Assembly (NCBI RefSeq): GCF_008802405.1
Contig: NZ_VZDO01000026.1
Span: 1 to 45,151, forward strand
Source of the DNA: Plantimonas leprariae
Lineage (GTDB): Bacteria > Pseudomonadota > Alphaproteobacteria > Rhizobiales > Rhizobiaceae
Direction: 5' to 3'
Length of the DNA stretch: 45,151 nt
The first letter of the stretch is position 1; every line of letters starts with the position of its first letter. The translations under genes were made by a program, and so were the position numbers. The notes under the pieces are model-generated. The model saw nothing but the letters and a program-made list of their open reading frames with translations. It searched no databases and was not told the DNA's origin. Positions 8,571 to 16,362 of this stretch are shown here, in pieces.

Positions 8571-9329
8571 CTATAGTGAGAGATCGAGGAGCCGGCCTTC
8601 GAACAGGCGCTGGAGCGAGCCTTCCAGATGGCTTCGCATGCGCGCGGCCGCGACCTGCGAGTCGCGAGCGCGGATCGCGTCGAGGATGCCGCGATGCTCC
8701 TCGAAGACGCGCTGGAGGCCAGGGCTCGGCCCGAGAAGGGCCAGGCCGTGCAGCTTCATGCCGACGGCGATGTGCTCCCTCAGCGCGTGCAGCGCCGACA
8801 GGTGATAGTGGTTGTTGGCGGCCTGCGCCACGGCGACGTGGAAGGCGAAATCGGCGTCCTCGCGGTGCCGCTGCTGGCGCGTGGCGTCGTCGAGGAGCGC
8901 GAGCGCGGCCTCGATCCGACTGAGCGCCTCGTCGTTGCGGCGAAGCGCGGCGTGCGCCGCCGCGTCCGGCTCGATGGTCAGGCGGAACTCGTAGCAGCGC
9001 TGGATGTCCGCGATGGTCTCCACCGGCGCGAAGCCGAGATTCTGCGCGGGCGCGGGCGGGCGGGACACGCGCGCGAAGGAGCCGGCGCCGCGTCGGGAAT
9101 AGATCAGCCCTTCGCCGCGCAGGCGTTCCAGGGCTTCCCGCACGATCGGGCGCGACACGTCGAAATTCGCAGCGAGGTCGTACTCGCCGGGCAGCTTCTC
9201 GTCCGACCCATAGGCGCCGGAGAGGATGCGCTCCTTGAGCGCCTCGTAGACCCGTTCCGACAAGGGGCCGGGGCGCGCCGCGGGCGCCCGCGAGGGCTCC
9301 ATGTCCGTTTCGTTCGCGCCTGCCTTCAT
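8571..9329 (-). CDS. GntR-family regulator, FadR/FCD subfamily
   Basis: 252 residues. The N-terminal winged helix-turn-helix spans about residues 20-90 and includes LSERVYEALKERILSGAYG, LPGEYDLAANFDVSRPIVREALERL and the wing GLIYSRRGAGSF. The C-terminal FCD ligand domain (about 105-245) carries the usual metal ligands: D and H in DADFAFHVAVA, H in EEHRGILDAI and H in MRSHLEG. FCD regulators commonly sense sugar acids or other carboxylates and repress adjacent catabolic genes. It lies between the sialidase-like gene and the kinase operon on the same strand. Related 15-bp sites near 8541, 10627 and 10723 are its likely targets. The start at 9329 has AAGGAAA upstream; an in-frame start at 9398 is less supported. 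Confidence 0.88.
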   Translation of the reverse strand: MKAGANETDMEPSRAPAARPGPLSERVYEALKERILSGAYGSDEKLPGEYDLAANFDVSRPIVREALERLRGEGLIYSRRGAGSFARVSRPPAPAQNLGFAPVETIADIQRCYEFRLTIEPDAAAHAALRRNDEALSRIEAALALLDDATRQQRHREDADFAFHVAVAQAANNHYHLSALHALREHIAVGMKLHGLALLGPSPGLQRVFEEHRGILDAIRARDSQVAAARMRSHLEGSLQRLFEGRLLDLSL

Positions 9330-9407
9330 GGGCTTTCCTTCGCTGCGACCGCGAACACGATGACAGGAACGGCAGCCCTTGCGAAGCGCACCCTCCACCT
9401 CGCGCCG

Positions 9408-10577
9408 CTAGCCCTGTGCATCGAGCCAGCCGGGCGAGAGGCGCACGTGGCGGATGGCCCGGCGCTTGTAGGTGAAGGCGAGGTGCAGCGCGCCGTCCGG
9501 AGCCTCCGCGAGCACGGGATAGGAAAGCTCCTGGTTGCGCCCGTCCTCCGAATTGTTCGACAGGCAGGTTCCGGCCGAGTCCTCGATGACGTGGCGCTCT
9601 AGGAAGGTGCGGCCGCCGTCCGCGGACAGGCAGAGCGCCAGCGGTGCGCGGGGAACGCCCCACACCGGCGCGCAGCCGCCGGTGGCGTCCTCGCGCGCGG
9701 CGTCCTCGCCGAGCTCGTCGTAGAGCGACTGGCGGCGGTCGGGCGAGGTCGCGGCGGAGGACGGATTGCAGATGAGGGCGACGCGCCCGTCCCGCAACCG
9801 GATCGCGCCGATCGAGGAGTTGTTGTTGGGAACGTCGGTCGGCTCGGGCGCCTCCCACGTGCGTCCGCCGTCCCGGCTTTCTGAACGATACACGAAGTCG
9901 GCCTGACGGCGGCGAAAGAACGCGGCCATCCTCTCGCCGTCGAGCGGCACGATCGTCATGTGGACGCAGCCGATCGAACCCGGCACCTCGAAAAGTCGCC
10001 ACGTCCGGCCGTCGTCTTCGCTCACCGCGACGCCCGCCGTGTCGTGGCTGCCCGTCCAGCGCCGCCCCGGCGGCGCGATGCAGCGGAACACGGGCAGCAT
10101 CCAGGTGCCATCGTCGCGAACCACGATCGGCGCCCGGACGAAGGTGCCGCGCGGCAGGTCGAGGATGGCCGCCTCGCCCCCTTCGATCATGCCGCCCGCG
10201 AGGTTCACCGAGCGCCGGCGCAGGAGGCAATCCTCCTGATTGCCGGAAACTTGGGCCGTGTGGAGCAGCACAAGATCGCCGCCCGGCGCACGGAAAAGCA
10301 CCGGGTTCTGCTCCGAGCGGTCCGGGTCGTCGCTCAGCCGCACGGCATCGCTCCAGCGTTCCGCGCCCGGATCGAGCTTCGCGACATGGATGGAGACATC
10401 GGACTTGCCCTCCAGCGTACCGCCGAACCAAGCGCAAAGGAGCGTGCCGTCGGGCTCGAGATGAAGGAAGGCTGCATGGTTCTGGACCATCGGCGAAGCG
10501 AGAAGAGCGGCTTCTCCTCCCGATCCGTTCGCTTGGAGACGTCCGGTCATCCGTGTCGCAATATCTTCGAGCACCAT
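9408..10577 (-). CDS. Sialidase-like Asp-box (BNR) beta-propeller protein, no signal peptide
   Basis: 389 residues from the chosen start. Three Asp-boxes are clear: SEDDGRTW at 186-193, SRDGGRTW at 234-241 and SADGGRTF at 318-325, the signature of six-bladed sialidase-type propellers. RAPIVVRDDGTWMLPVF (148-164) and an arginine-rich tail are also sialidase-like. There is no signal peptide or membrane anchor, so it probably works in the cytoplasm. Known relatives include GH33 sialidases and uncharacterised enzymes often annotated exo-alpha-sialidase. In this cluster I infer it acts on the imported compound (glycosidase, lyase or isomerase), but the chemistry is unknown. The start at 10577 has GGAGG 8 bases upstream; in-frame ATG and GTG codons farther up (to 10622) lack one. 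Confidence 0.78.
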   Translation of the reverse strand: MVLEDIATRMTGRLQANGSGGEAALLASPMVQNHAAFLHLEPDGTLLCAWFGGTLEGKSDVSIHVAKLDPGAERWSDAVRLSDDPDRSEQNPVLFRAPGGDLVLLHTAQVSGNQEDCLLRRRSVNLAGGMIEGGEAAILDLPRGTFVRAPIVVRDDGTWMLPVFRCIAPPGRRWTGSHDTAGVAVSEDDGRTWRLFEVPGSIGCVHMTIVPLDGERMAAFFRRRQADFVYRSESRDGGRTWEAPEPTDVPNNNSSIGAIRLRDGRVALICNPSSAATSPDRRQSLYDELGEDAAREDATGGCAPVWGVPRAPLALCLSADGGRTFLERHVIEDSAGTCLSNNSEDGRNQELSYPVLAEAPDGALHLAFTYKRRAIRHVRLSPGWLDAQG

Positions 10578-10626
10578 CGCACCAGCCTCCGTCTCCAGCA
10601 TCCGAGAAGAGGAGCCGGACACTTGG

Positions 10627-10641
10627 ATGTCAAGTTGTAAA
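10627..10641. promoter_or_regulatory. Weak third copy of the candidate operator
   Basis: The plus strand reads ATGTCAAGTTGTAAA, matching 10 of 15 bases of the reverse complement of the site at 10723-10737. On the minus strand TTGACA (10633-10628) could be the -35 for the sialidase-like gene, about 50 bases upstream of its start. No good -10 is visible. Confidence 0.35.
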
Positions 10642-10722
10642 TCAACAAAACTCGCTTCTTTGCGCCGGAAACCGATATGAAAGCAGTGTGCAAGGAGGCA
10701 AGGCGAGTTCGTCCGCCAGATT

Positions 10723-10759
10723 TGTCATGTTGACAACTCGTTGCACTGGGAACATGTTC
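10723..10759 (+). promoter_or_regulatory. Promoter with perfect 6-3-6 inverted repeat, ABC importer operon
   Basis: TTGTCA-TGT-TGACAA (10723-10737) is a perfect inverted repeat. It overlaps a consensus -35 TTGACA (10731-10736); 17 bases later CATGTT (10754-10759) is a partial -10. The site lies about 110 bases before the solute-binding-protein start. An operator over the -35 fits repression by the GntR/FCD regulator. A 12/15 match precedes the kinase operon. Confidence 0.6.
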
Positions 10760-10868
10760 TGGCCCCATCGAGGGCGCGGCGCGTCGCGTACAGGCGGCGC
10801 GACGCTGTCGTCCTCGCAAGAGCGAGGGCTGCGAGAGCCCTCGCAGGGCGACGGTTTGGGAGGATCGG

Positions 10869-12374
10869 ATGACGAGCTTGAAATTCCTGACGGCCGCGCT
10901 GCTGGCGGCGGCCGGTACCACCCCGGCGCTGGCGCAGGCGAAAAGCGACGTGACGGTCGTTCTCGGTGAGGAACTCGATCTCGTCGAGCCTTGCATGGCG
11001 ACCCGCTCCAACATCGGCCGCGTGATCCTCGAAAACATTTCCGAGACGCTGACGGAACTCGACTCGAAGAACGGCGGCAAGGTCTCGCCGCGACTGGCCG
11101 AAAGCTGGGCGGATCAGGGCAACGGCACCTGGCGCTTCAAGCTTCGCCAGAACGTCAAGTTCTCCGATGGCACCGCCTTCGACGCCGAGGACGTGAAGCA
11201 CTCGCTGGAGCGCGCCACGAGCCCGAAGATCTCGTGCGAACTGTCGCGCTATTTCGGCGACACCAAGCTGACGGCCACCGCTGTCGACGCCACGACCCTC
11301 GACGTCAAGGCCGAGCCGCCGCAGCCGATCCTGCCGCTTCTGATGTCGGTGCTGACGATCGTGCCGAGCGAAACGCCGATCGAGTTCACGCGCACGCCCG
11401 TCGGCACGGGACCCTTCGTCCTGTCGAACTGGACGCCGGGTCAGAGCATCGTGCTCGACCGTCGCGACGACTACTGGGGAACCAAGCCGGCGGTCACGAA
11501 GGCGACCTACGTCTTCCGCACCGATTCGGCCGTGCGCGCCGCGATGGTGCAGGCGGGCGAGGCCGATCTCGCGCCCTCGATCTCGCAGCTCGACGCGACG
11601 AACCCGAAGACCGACTTCTCCTATCCGAACTCCGAGACGATGTACCTGCGCGTCGACACGGCGATCCCGCCGATGAACGACAAGCGCGTGCGCCAAGCTC
11701 TCAACATGGCGATCGACCGCACAGCCTTCATCGGCTCGCTCCTGCCGGAAGGCACCGAGCCGGCCGTCGCCATCGTGCCGCCGACGACGCTCGGCTGGAA
11801 CAAGGACATTAAGGTCCCGGCCTACGACGTCGAGGGCGCGAAGAAGCTGCTGGCCGAGGCGAAAGCCGACGGCGTGCCGGTGGACACGCCGATCGAGCTG
11901 ATCGGGCGCAACAACAACTATCCGAACGCGACGGAGGTGAACGAGGCGATCCAGGCGCAGCTCCAGGACGCCGGCTTCACGGTGAACCTCAAGATGCTCG
12001 ACGTCGCCGAGCAGGAGAAGCTTTATTCCAAGCCCTATCTCGAAGGGCGCCCGCCGCAGCTCCTTTCCGTGCTCCACGACAATGCCAAGGGCGATCCCGT
12101 CTTCTCGGCCTTCTTCAAGTACGATTCGAAGGGCCGCCAGTCAGGCATCTCGGACCCGAAGGTGGACGACCTCATCGCCCGCGCCAGCGCCGCCACCGGC
12201 GAGGAGCGCGCCAAGCTCTGGTCGGAGCTCTTCACCTATGTCCACGACGACGTGGTGGCCGACGTGCTTCTCTTCCACATGGTCGGCTTCGCGCGCGTCG
12301 CCGAGCGGCTCGACTTCAAGCCGACGATCGCCACCAACTCGCAGCTTCAGCTCTCCGAAATCGGCCTGAAGTGA
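10869..12374 (+). CDS. ABC transporter solute-binding protein, family 5 (dipeptide/oligopeptide type)
   Basis: 501 residues with a Sec signal peptide (about residues 1-23, hydrophobic LTAALLAAAGTTPALAQA, cleavage after ALA or AQA). The mature part is a cluster C binding protein: YNN-like start VVLGEELDLVEP, RLAESWADQGNGTWRFKLRQNVKFSDGTAFDAEDVKHSLERA near 75-120, and RVRQALNMAIDR near 275. It binds its ligand in the periplasm and delivers it to the two permeases encoded next. Family 5 proteins carry peptides but also nickel, oligosaccharides, opines and plant sugar-acid compounds. Here the divergent sugar-acid genes argue for a sugar-acid-containing ligand. GGGAGG lies 5 bases before the ATG. 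Confidence 0.9.
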   Translation: MTSLKFLTAALLAAAGTTPALAQAKSDVTVVLGEELDLVEPCMATRSNIGRVILENISETLTELDSKNGGKVSPRLAESWADQGNGTWRFKLRQNVKFSDGTAFDAEDVKHSLERATSPKISCELSRYFGDTKLTATAVDATTLDVKAEPPQPILPLLMSVLTIVPSETPIEFTRTPVGTGPFVLSNWTPGQSIVLDRRDDYWGTKPAVTKATYVFRTDSAVRAAMVQAGEADLAPSISQLDATNPKTDFSYPNSETMYLRVDTAIPPMNDKRVRQALNMAIDRTAFIGSLLPEGTEPAVAIVPPTTLGWNKDIKVPAYDVEGAKKLLAEAKADGVPVDTPIELIGRNNNYPNATEVNEAIQAQLQDAGFTVNLKMLDVAEQEKLYSKPYLEGRPPQLLSVLHDNAKGDPVFSAFFKYDSKGRQSGISDPKVDDLIARASAATGEERAKLWSELFTYVHDDVVADVLLFHMVGFARVAERLDFKPTIATNSQLQLSEIGLK

Positions 12375-12381
12375 TGCCAAA

Positions 12382-12406
12382 CGCCGGGCGGTTTCGCCGC
12401 CCGGCG
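12382..12406 (+). other. Intercistronic GC-rich hairpin between binding protein and permease
   Basis: A perfect 10-bp stem (CGCCGGGCGG at 12382-12391 with CCGCCCGGCG at 12397-12406) and a 5-base loop TTTCG lie just after the binding-protein stop. No T-run follows. Known from other importers: such hairpins protect the binding-protein mRNA and lower permease output, giving excess binding protein. That role is inferred here. Confidence 0.65.
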
Positions 12407-12430
12407 CCTCGATCATCGGGAGGCGACTTG

Positions 12431-13345
12431 ATGTTCCGCTTCGTGCGCAAGAGGCTCACCGCCAGCCTCGTCTCGCTCGTCGGCCTCGTGGTGCTCGTGT
12501 TCTTCCTGACGCGGCTGACGGGCGATCCGACCGACCTCTTCCTGCCGATCGACGCGACACAGGCGATGCGCGACCAGTTCCGCGCGATCCACGGGCTGAA
12601 CGATCCGCTCGTCGTCCAGTTCGGGCGCTACGTCTGGGACCTCCTGCATCTCGATTTCGGCGAATCCATCCGCCGCGCCCGGCCGGCGATCGACGTGGTA
12701 CTCGAAGCTTTCGTCTGGACCTTCCAACTCGCCGTGATCACCATGACGCTCGTCGCGGTCTTCGCGACCGTCATGGGATCGCTGACCGCCTTCTTCGTCG
12801 GGCGCCTGTTCGACCGCGTCGTCACCTTCGTCTCGCTGGTCGGCGCGTCGGCGCCGGATTTCTGGATCGCGATCGTCGCGATCGTCCTCTTCTCGATCCA
12901 TCTCGGGCTCCTGCCGACGTCGGGCACGGGCGGCTGGCAGTTCTGGGTGCTGCCCGTTGCCGTCCTCTTCATCCGGCCCTTCGGCCTCATCGTGCAGGTG
13001 GTACGCGGCTCGATGATCTCGGCGCTCGCCGCGCCTTACGTGAAGACGGCGCGGGCGAAAGGCGTGAAGGCGCGGCCCATCGTCTTCGTCCACGCGCTGC
13101 GCAACGCCATGCTGCCCGTCATCACCGTGATGGGCGACCAGGCGGCGGCGCTTCTGAACGGCGCCGTCGTGGTGGAAACGATCTTCGGCTTCCCCGGCGT
13201 CGGCAAGCTGATGATCGACGCCATCCTCCAGCGCGATTTCAACGTCATCCTCGCCTCGATCATGGTGACGGCGATCGCGATCTTCGTGATGAACCTCCTG
13301 ATCGACCTCGCCTATCTCCTGCTCGATCCCCGGATCAGGGCTTGA
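12431..13345 (+). CDS. ABC transporter permease (DppB/OppB-like)
   Basis: 304 residues of inner-membrane permease. The first transmembrane segment is at about residues 10-30 (LVSLVGLVVLVFFLTRLTGDP), followed by five more. The coupling EAA-type loop is near 205-240 (YVKTARAKGVKARPIVFVHALRNAMLPV), and the chain ends in DLAYLLLDPRIRA, typical of DppB. The start at 12431 follows GGGAGG; a longer in-frame start at 12371 overlaps the binding-protein stop and is less likely. It forms a heterodimer with the next product to make the translocation channel. Confidence 0.92.
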   Translation: MFRFVRKRLTASLVSLVGLVVLVFFLTRLTGDPTDLFLPIDATQAMRDQFRAIHGLNDPLVVQFGRYVWDLLHLDFGESIRRARPAIDVVLEAFVWTFQLAVITMTLVAVFATVMGSLTAFFVGRLFDRVVTFVSLVGASAPDFWIAIVAIVLFSIHLGLLPTSGTGGWQFWVLPVAVLFIRPFGLIVQVVRGSMISALAAPYVKTARAKGVKARPIVFVHALRNAMLPVITVMGDQAAALLNGAVVVETIFGFPGVGKLMIDAILQRDFNVILASIMVTAIAIFVMNLLIDLAYLLLDPRIRA

Positions 13346-13350
13346 AACCG

Positions 13351-14274
13351 ATGTCCGTTCTATCCTCGCCCGCACCCGTTGTCGCTGAAGAGAAGCCCGC
13401 CGCGCTTCGCCTCCTCGCCATGCTCTGGCGCGACAAGGTGGCGCTCGTCGCCGCGATCTTCCTCGTTCTCGTCGTTCTTTGCGCGATCCTCGGGCCGCAT
13501 TTCCTGGAAGCCGCCGCGACGAAGCAGAACTTGCGCGGTCGCAACATGGCGCCGTTCTCGCTTTCCCAGGGCTGGCTCTTCGTGCTCGGCGCCGACCAGC
13601 TCGGTCGCTCGCTTCTGGCGCGCATCGTCGTCGCCGCGCAGAGCACGATGCTGGTCGCGGCCGGGGCCGTCGTCTGCTCGGCCATCATCGGCACCGTGCT
13701 CGGCCTCCTTGCCGGCTACGGCGGCAAGCGGACCGGCGAGGCGATCGCGCGGCTCGGCGACGTGATCATGTCCTTTCCCTCGCTGCTTCTCGCGGTGATC
13801 GTGCTCTACGTCCTGTCGCCGTCGGTCGGGAACCTCGTGATCGTCCTCGCGATCACCCGCATCCCCGTTTATCTGCGCACCGCGCGCGCCGAGATCCTCG
13901 AAGTGCGCGAGCGCATGTTCGTGCAGGCGGCGAAAGTCATGGGCGCGAGCCACGGGCGCATCATGTTCCGCCACATCCTGCCGGTCGTCGCCCCGACGCT
14001 CCTCACCATCGCGACGCTCGACTTCGCCTTCGTGATGCTGGCGGAAAGCTCGCTCTCCTTTCTCGGCATCGGCATCCAGCCGCCGGACATCACCTGGGGC
14101 CTGATGGTGGCGCAGGGGCGCCCCTACCTCTCGAACGCCTGGTGGCTTTCGTTCTGGCCGGGCCTCGCGATCATCCTCACCACCATGTCGCTGAACCTTC
14201 TGTCCGGCTGGATGCGCATCGCGCTCGACCCCGTGCAGCGCTGGCGGCTGGAAGGAACCAGGAAGAATGGCTGA
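13351..14274 (+). CDS. ABC transporter permease (DppC/OppC-like)
   Basis: 307 residues. It has the DppC-type cytoplasmic N-terminus, a first membrane segment at about 35-52 (LVAAIFLVLVVLCAILGP), the periplasmic loop with LGADQLGRSLLARI, and the EAA loop RTARAEILEVRERMFVQAAKVMGASHGRIMFRHILP near 170-205. ESSLSFLGIGIQPPDITWGLMVAQGR near the end is diagnostic of DppC/OppC. The ATG at 13351 lies 5 bases after the previous stop; a TTG at 13342 overlapping that stop is an alternative start. It overlaps the ATPase gene by 8 bases, so the genes are co-translated. Confidence 0.92.
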   Translation: MSVLSSPAPVVAEEKPAALRLLAMLWRDKVALVAAIFLVLVVLCAILGPHFLEAAATKQNLRGRNMAPFSLSQGWLFVLGADQLGRSLLARIVVAAQSTMLVAAGAVVCSAIIGTVLGLLAGYGGKRTGEAIARLGDVIMSFPSLLLAVIVLYVLSPSVGNLVIVLAITRIPVYLRTARAEILEVRERMFVQAAKVMGASHGRIMFRHILPVVAPTLLTIATLDFAFVMLAESSLSFLGIGIQPPDITWGLMVAQGRPYLSNAWWLSFWPGLAIILTTMSLNLLSGWMRIALDPVQRWRLEGTRKNG

Positions 14275-15895
14275 CGCGCTTCTGGAAGTGATCGACCTCG
14301 CCGTCACCTTCCATACGGCGAACGGGCCCGTGCAGGCGGTGAAGGGCATCAGCTACCGGCTCGGCCGGGGCGAAACGCTGGCGGTGCTCGGCGAGTCCGG
14401 CTCCGGCAAGTCGGTCTCGGCCTCCGCCATCATGAACCTTCTCGACATGCCGCCGGCGGAGATCGTGCGCGGGCGCATCCTCTACGAAGGGCGCGATCTC
14501 CTGACCCTTAACCACGAGGAACGGCGGCAGATCAACGGGCGCAAGATCGCGATGGTCTTCCAGGACCCGCTCAGCCACCTGAACCCCGTTTATCCGGTCG
14601 GCTGGCAGATCGCCGAGACGATGACGGCGCACGGCCGCCCGAAGCGGGAAGCCGAGGCCCGTGCGCTGGAACTCGTCCGCCGCGTCGGCATCCCCGAGCC
14701 CGAGACGGCTCTCGCCAAGTATCCGCACGAGTTCTCCGGCGGGCAGCGTCAGCGCCTGATGATCGCGATGGCGCTGGCGCTGAAGCCCGACATCCTCATC
14801 GCCGACGAGCCGACGACGGCGCTCGACGTCACCGTGCAGGCGGAAATCCTCCAGCTTCTGGAGGAGCTTCAGGCCGAGACCGGCATGGGCCTCCTCCTCA
14901 TCACGCACGATCTCGGCGTCGTGGCGGAAGTCGCCGACCGCGTCGTCGTGATGAACGGCGGCGAGATCGTCGAGGAGGGCGAGGCCGGCGAGGTCTACCG
15001 CAACCCGAAGCACCCCTATACGAAGAAGCTCATCGACGCCGCGCCCGGCAAGGGCGAGATGCGGCGGCCCGAGGGCGCCAACGAGCCGCTCCTGAAGGTG
15101 CGGAACGTTTCCAAGCTCTACGGCAACTTCGCCGGGTTGAGGGAGGCGAGCTTCGACCTCCAGCCCGGCGAGACGCTCGCGATCGTCGGCGAAAGCGGCT
15201 CGGGCAAGTCGACGCTCGCCAAGGTGCTGATGCGGCTGGAGGAGGCCAATTCCGGCACCGCGCACTACAAGGGCCGCGATCTTCTGGCCATGACCCCGCG
15301 CGAGACCGCCTCGATCCGGCGCGAGATCCAGATGGTGTTCCAGGATCCGACGCAGTCCCTGAACCCGCGCATGACGGTCTTCGACCTCGTCTCGGAGGCC
15401 TGGGTGATCCATCCGTCCGTCCTGCCCCGGCTACGCTGGCGCGAGCGCGTGGGCGAGCTTCTGGCGGAGGTCGGCCTCGCGCCCGAGCACATGCGCCGTT
15501 ATCCGCACCAGTTCTCCGGCGGGCAGCGCCAGCGCATCGCGATCGCGCGGGCGCTGGCGCTGGAGCCCGACCTCATCGTCTGCGACGAGGCGGTCTCGGC
15601 GCTCGACGTGTCGGTGCAGGCGCAGGTGATCGCGCTTCTCGAGCGCCTGCAGCGCGAGCACGGGATCGCCTTCGTGTTCATCGCGCACGATCTCGCGCTG
15701 GTGCGCGACTTCGCCGACCACGTGCTGGTGATGAAGGGCGGGCACATCGTCGAACAGGGCACGGTGCGCCAGGTGTTCGAGACCCCGCGCGAGGACTACA
15801 CGCGCGCGCTTCTCGCCGCCGGCCTCGACGCCGACCCTAAACAGCAAGCCGAGCGACGCCGCTTGCGGCAGGAGGGGCTCGCGGCGGCGCAATAG
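14267..15895 (+). CDS. ABC transporter ATP-binding protein, fused tandem ATPase (DppD-DppF type)
   Basis: 542 residues with two complete ATPase domains in one chain. Domain 1: Walker A GESGSGKS near 43-50, signature FSGGQRQRL near 157, Walker B ILIADEPTTALD. Domain 2: Walker A GESGSGKST near 308, signature FSGGQRQRI near 416, Walker B LIVCDEAVSALD. Both have the H-loop (LLITHDLGVV; FIAHDLALV). This GsiA-like fusion powers the importer alone, where many systems use two proteins. It is the last intact gene of the rightward operon; a decayed gene with a good ribosome site follows at once. Confidence 0.93.
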   Translation: MADALLEVIDLAVTFHTANGPVQAVKGISYRLGRGETLAVLGESGSGKSVSASAIMNLLDMPPAEIVRGRILYEGRDLLTLNHEERRQINGRKIAMVFQDPLSHLNPVYPVGWQIAETMTAHGRPKREAEARALELVRRVGIPEPETALAKYPHEFSGGQRQRLMIAMALALKPDILIADEPTTALDVTVQAEILQLLEELQAETGMGLLLITHDLGVVAEVADRVVVMNGGEIVEEGEAGEVYRNPKHPYTKKLIDAAPGKGEMRRPEGANEPLLKVRNVSKLYGNFAGLREASFDLQPGETLAIVGESGSGKSTLAKVLMRLEEANSGTAHYKGRDLLAMTPRETASIRREIQMVFQDPTQSLNPRMTVFDLVSEAWVIHPSVLPRLRWRERVGELLAEVGLAPEHMRRYPHQFSGGQRQRIAIARALALEPDLIVCDEAVSALDVSVQAQVIALLERLQREHGIAFVFIAHDLALVRDFADHVLVMKGGHIVEQGTVRQVFETPREDYTRALLAAGLDADPKQQAERRRLRQEGLAAAQ

Positions 15896-15933
15896 CCGGA
15901 ACGGAAGGAGGATGCCCGTGCGCATCGTGGAGG

Positions 15934-16002
15934 TCGCTGCCGGGCATCGGCTTCGAAGGGAAGGCGGACCTCATCCGCGTCTTGCGCAGCCTGGAAGTGT
16001 AG
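15934..16002 (+). pseudogene. 3' remnant of a probable enolase-superfamily dehydratase
   Basis: This frame encodes SLPGIGFEGKADLIRVLRSLEV and a TAG stop. It resembles the C-terminal end (PGIGFE.K..L..VLR.L) of mandelate-racemase/sugar-acid dehydratase-like enolase-superfamily proteins. Just upstream, an ATG at 15912 has a strong AAGGAGG ribosome site and opens MPVRIVEV in a different frame. The simplest reading is a gene that once followed the ATPase in the importer operon and lost its middle, leaving the start and the last 22 codons. The family call rests on a short stretch and is tentative. No other gene is visible between 15896 and 16127. Confidence 0.4.
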
Positions 16003-16127
16003 GAGGCGGCTGCCAACCGTCGGCTTCCCCTATCCGATCACCCGAAAGCTGCCGGTTCGCAAACCACCCTGCCCGGCAGATCGGATGTCCTTGGTACGAA
16101 CCTTCCGTGCCGTGTTCATGCCGCAGA

Positions 16128-16307
16128 TCATGACCCAACGCTCGCCCAGACGACGACCCGGTCGAACAGCTTCACGTCGTGCCCTTCCTGCGACGCCGCG
16201 ACCGCTGCGCTCGTCGCCGACTGCGGCAGGTTCAGAGCCTTCGCGGCTTCCGTCATGTGCTCGCGCTCGGCGACGGCGACGAAGACGCGGAGCTGCTCGA
16301 GGGTCAT
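16128..16307 (-). pseudogene. Truncated LysR-family regulator (N-terminal fragment)
   Basis: From the ATG at 16307 the frame reads MTLEQLRVFVAVAEREHMTEAA, then KALNLPQSATSAAVAA and VKLFDRV. This is the LysR DNA-binding helix-turn-helix through its usual KLFDRV end. After that the similarity stops and the frame closes after about eight unrelated residues, giving 59 codons instead of about 300. The ligand-binding domain is missing and not found nearby. It is divergent from the frameshifted sulfite oxidase, a common arrangement for a regulator and its target. It is clearly a broken gene. Confidence 0.7.
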
Positions 16308-16362
16308 TGATGCCGAAGCGAGAGCGTCGCGCGTTAGGCACTCGTCAGCAGGGAAACGAACG

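Noticed and set aside
12413-13375. Minus-strand frame opposite the DppB-like permease
   Set aside because: Charged composition is the mirror of the hydrophobic codons in the permease; no domain is seen.
15912-16133. Plus-strand frame of 73 codons with a very good ribosome site after the tandem ATPase
   Set aside because: After about eight codons the translation loses any protein-like character, while a recognisable protein tail appears in another frame. Better explained as a gene start left after an internal deletion.
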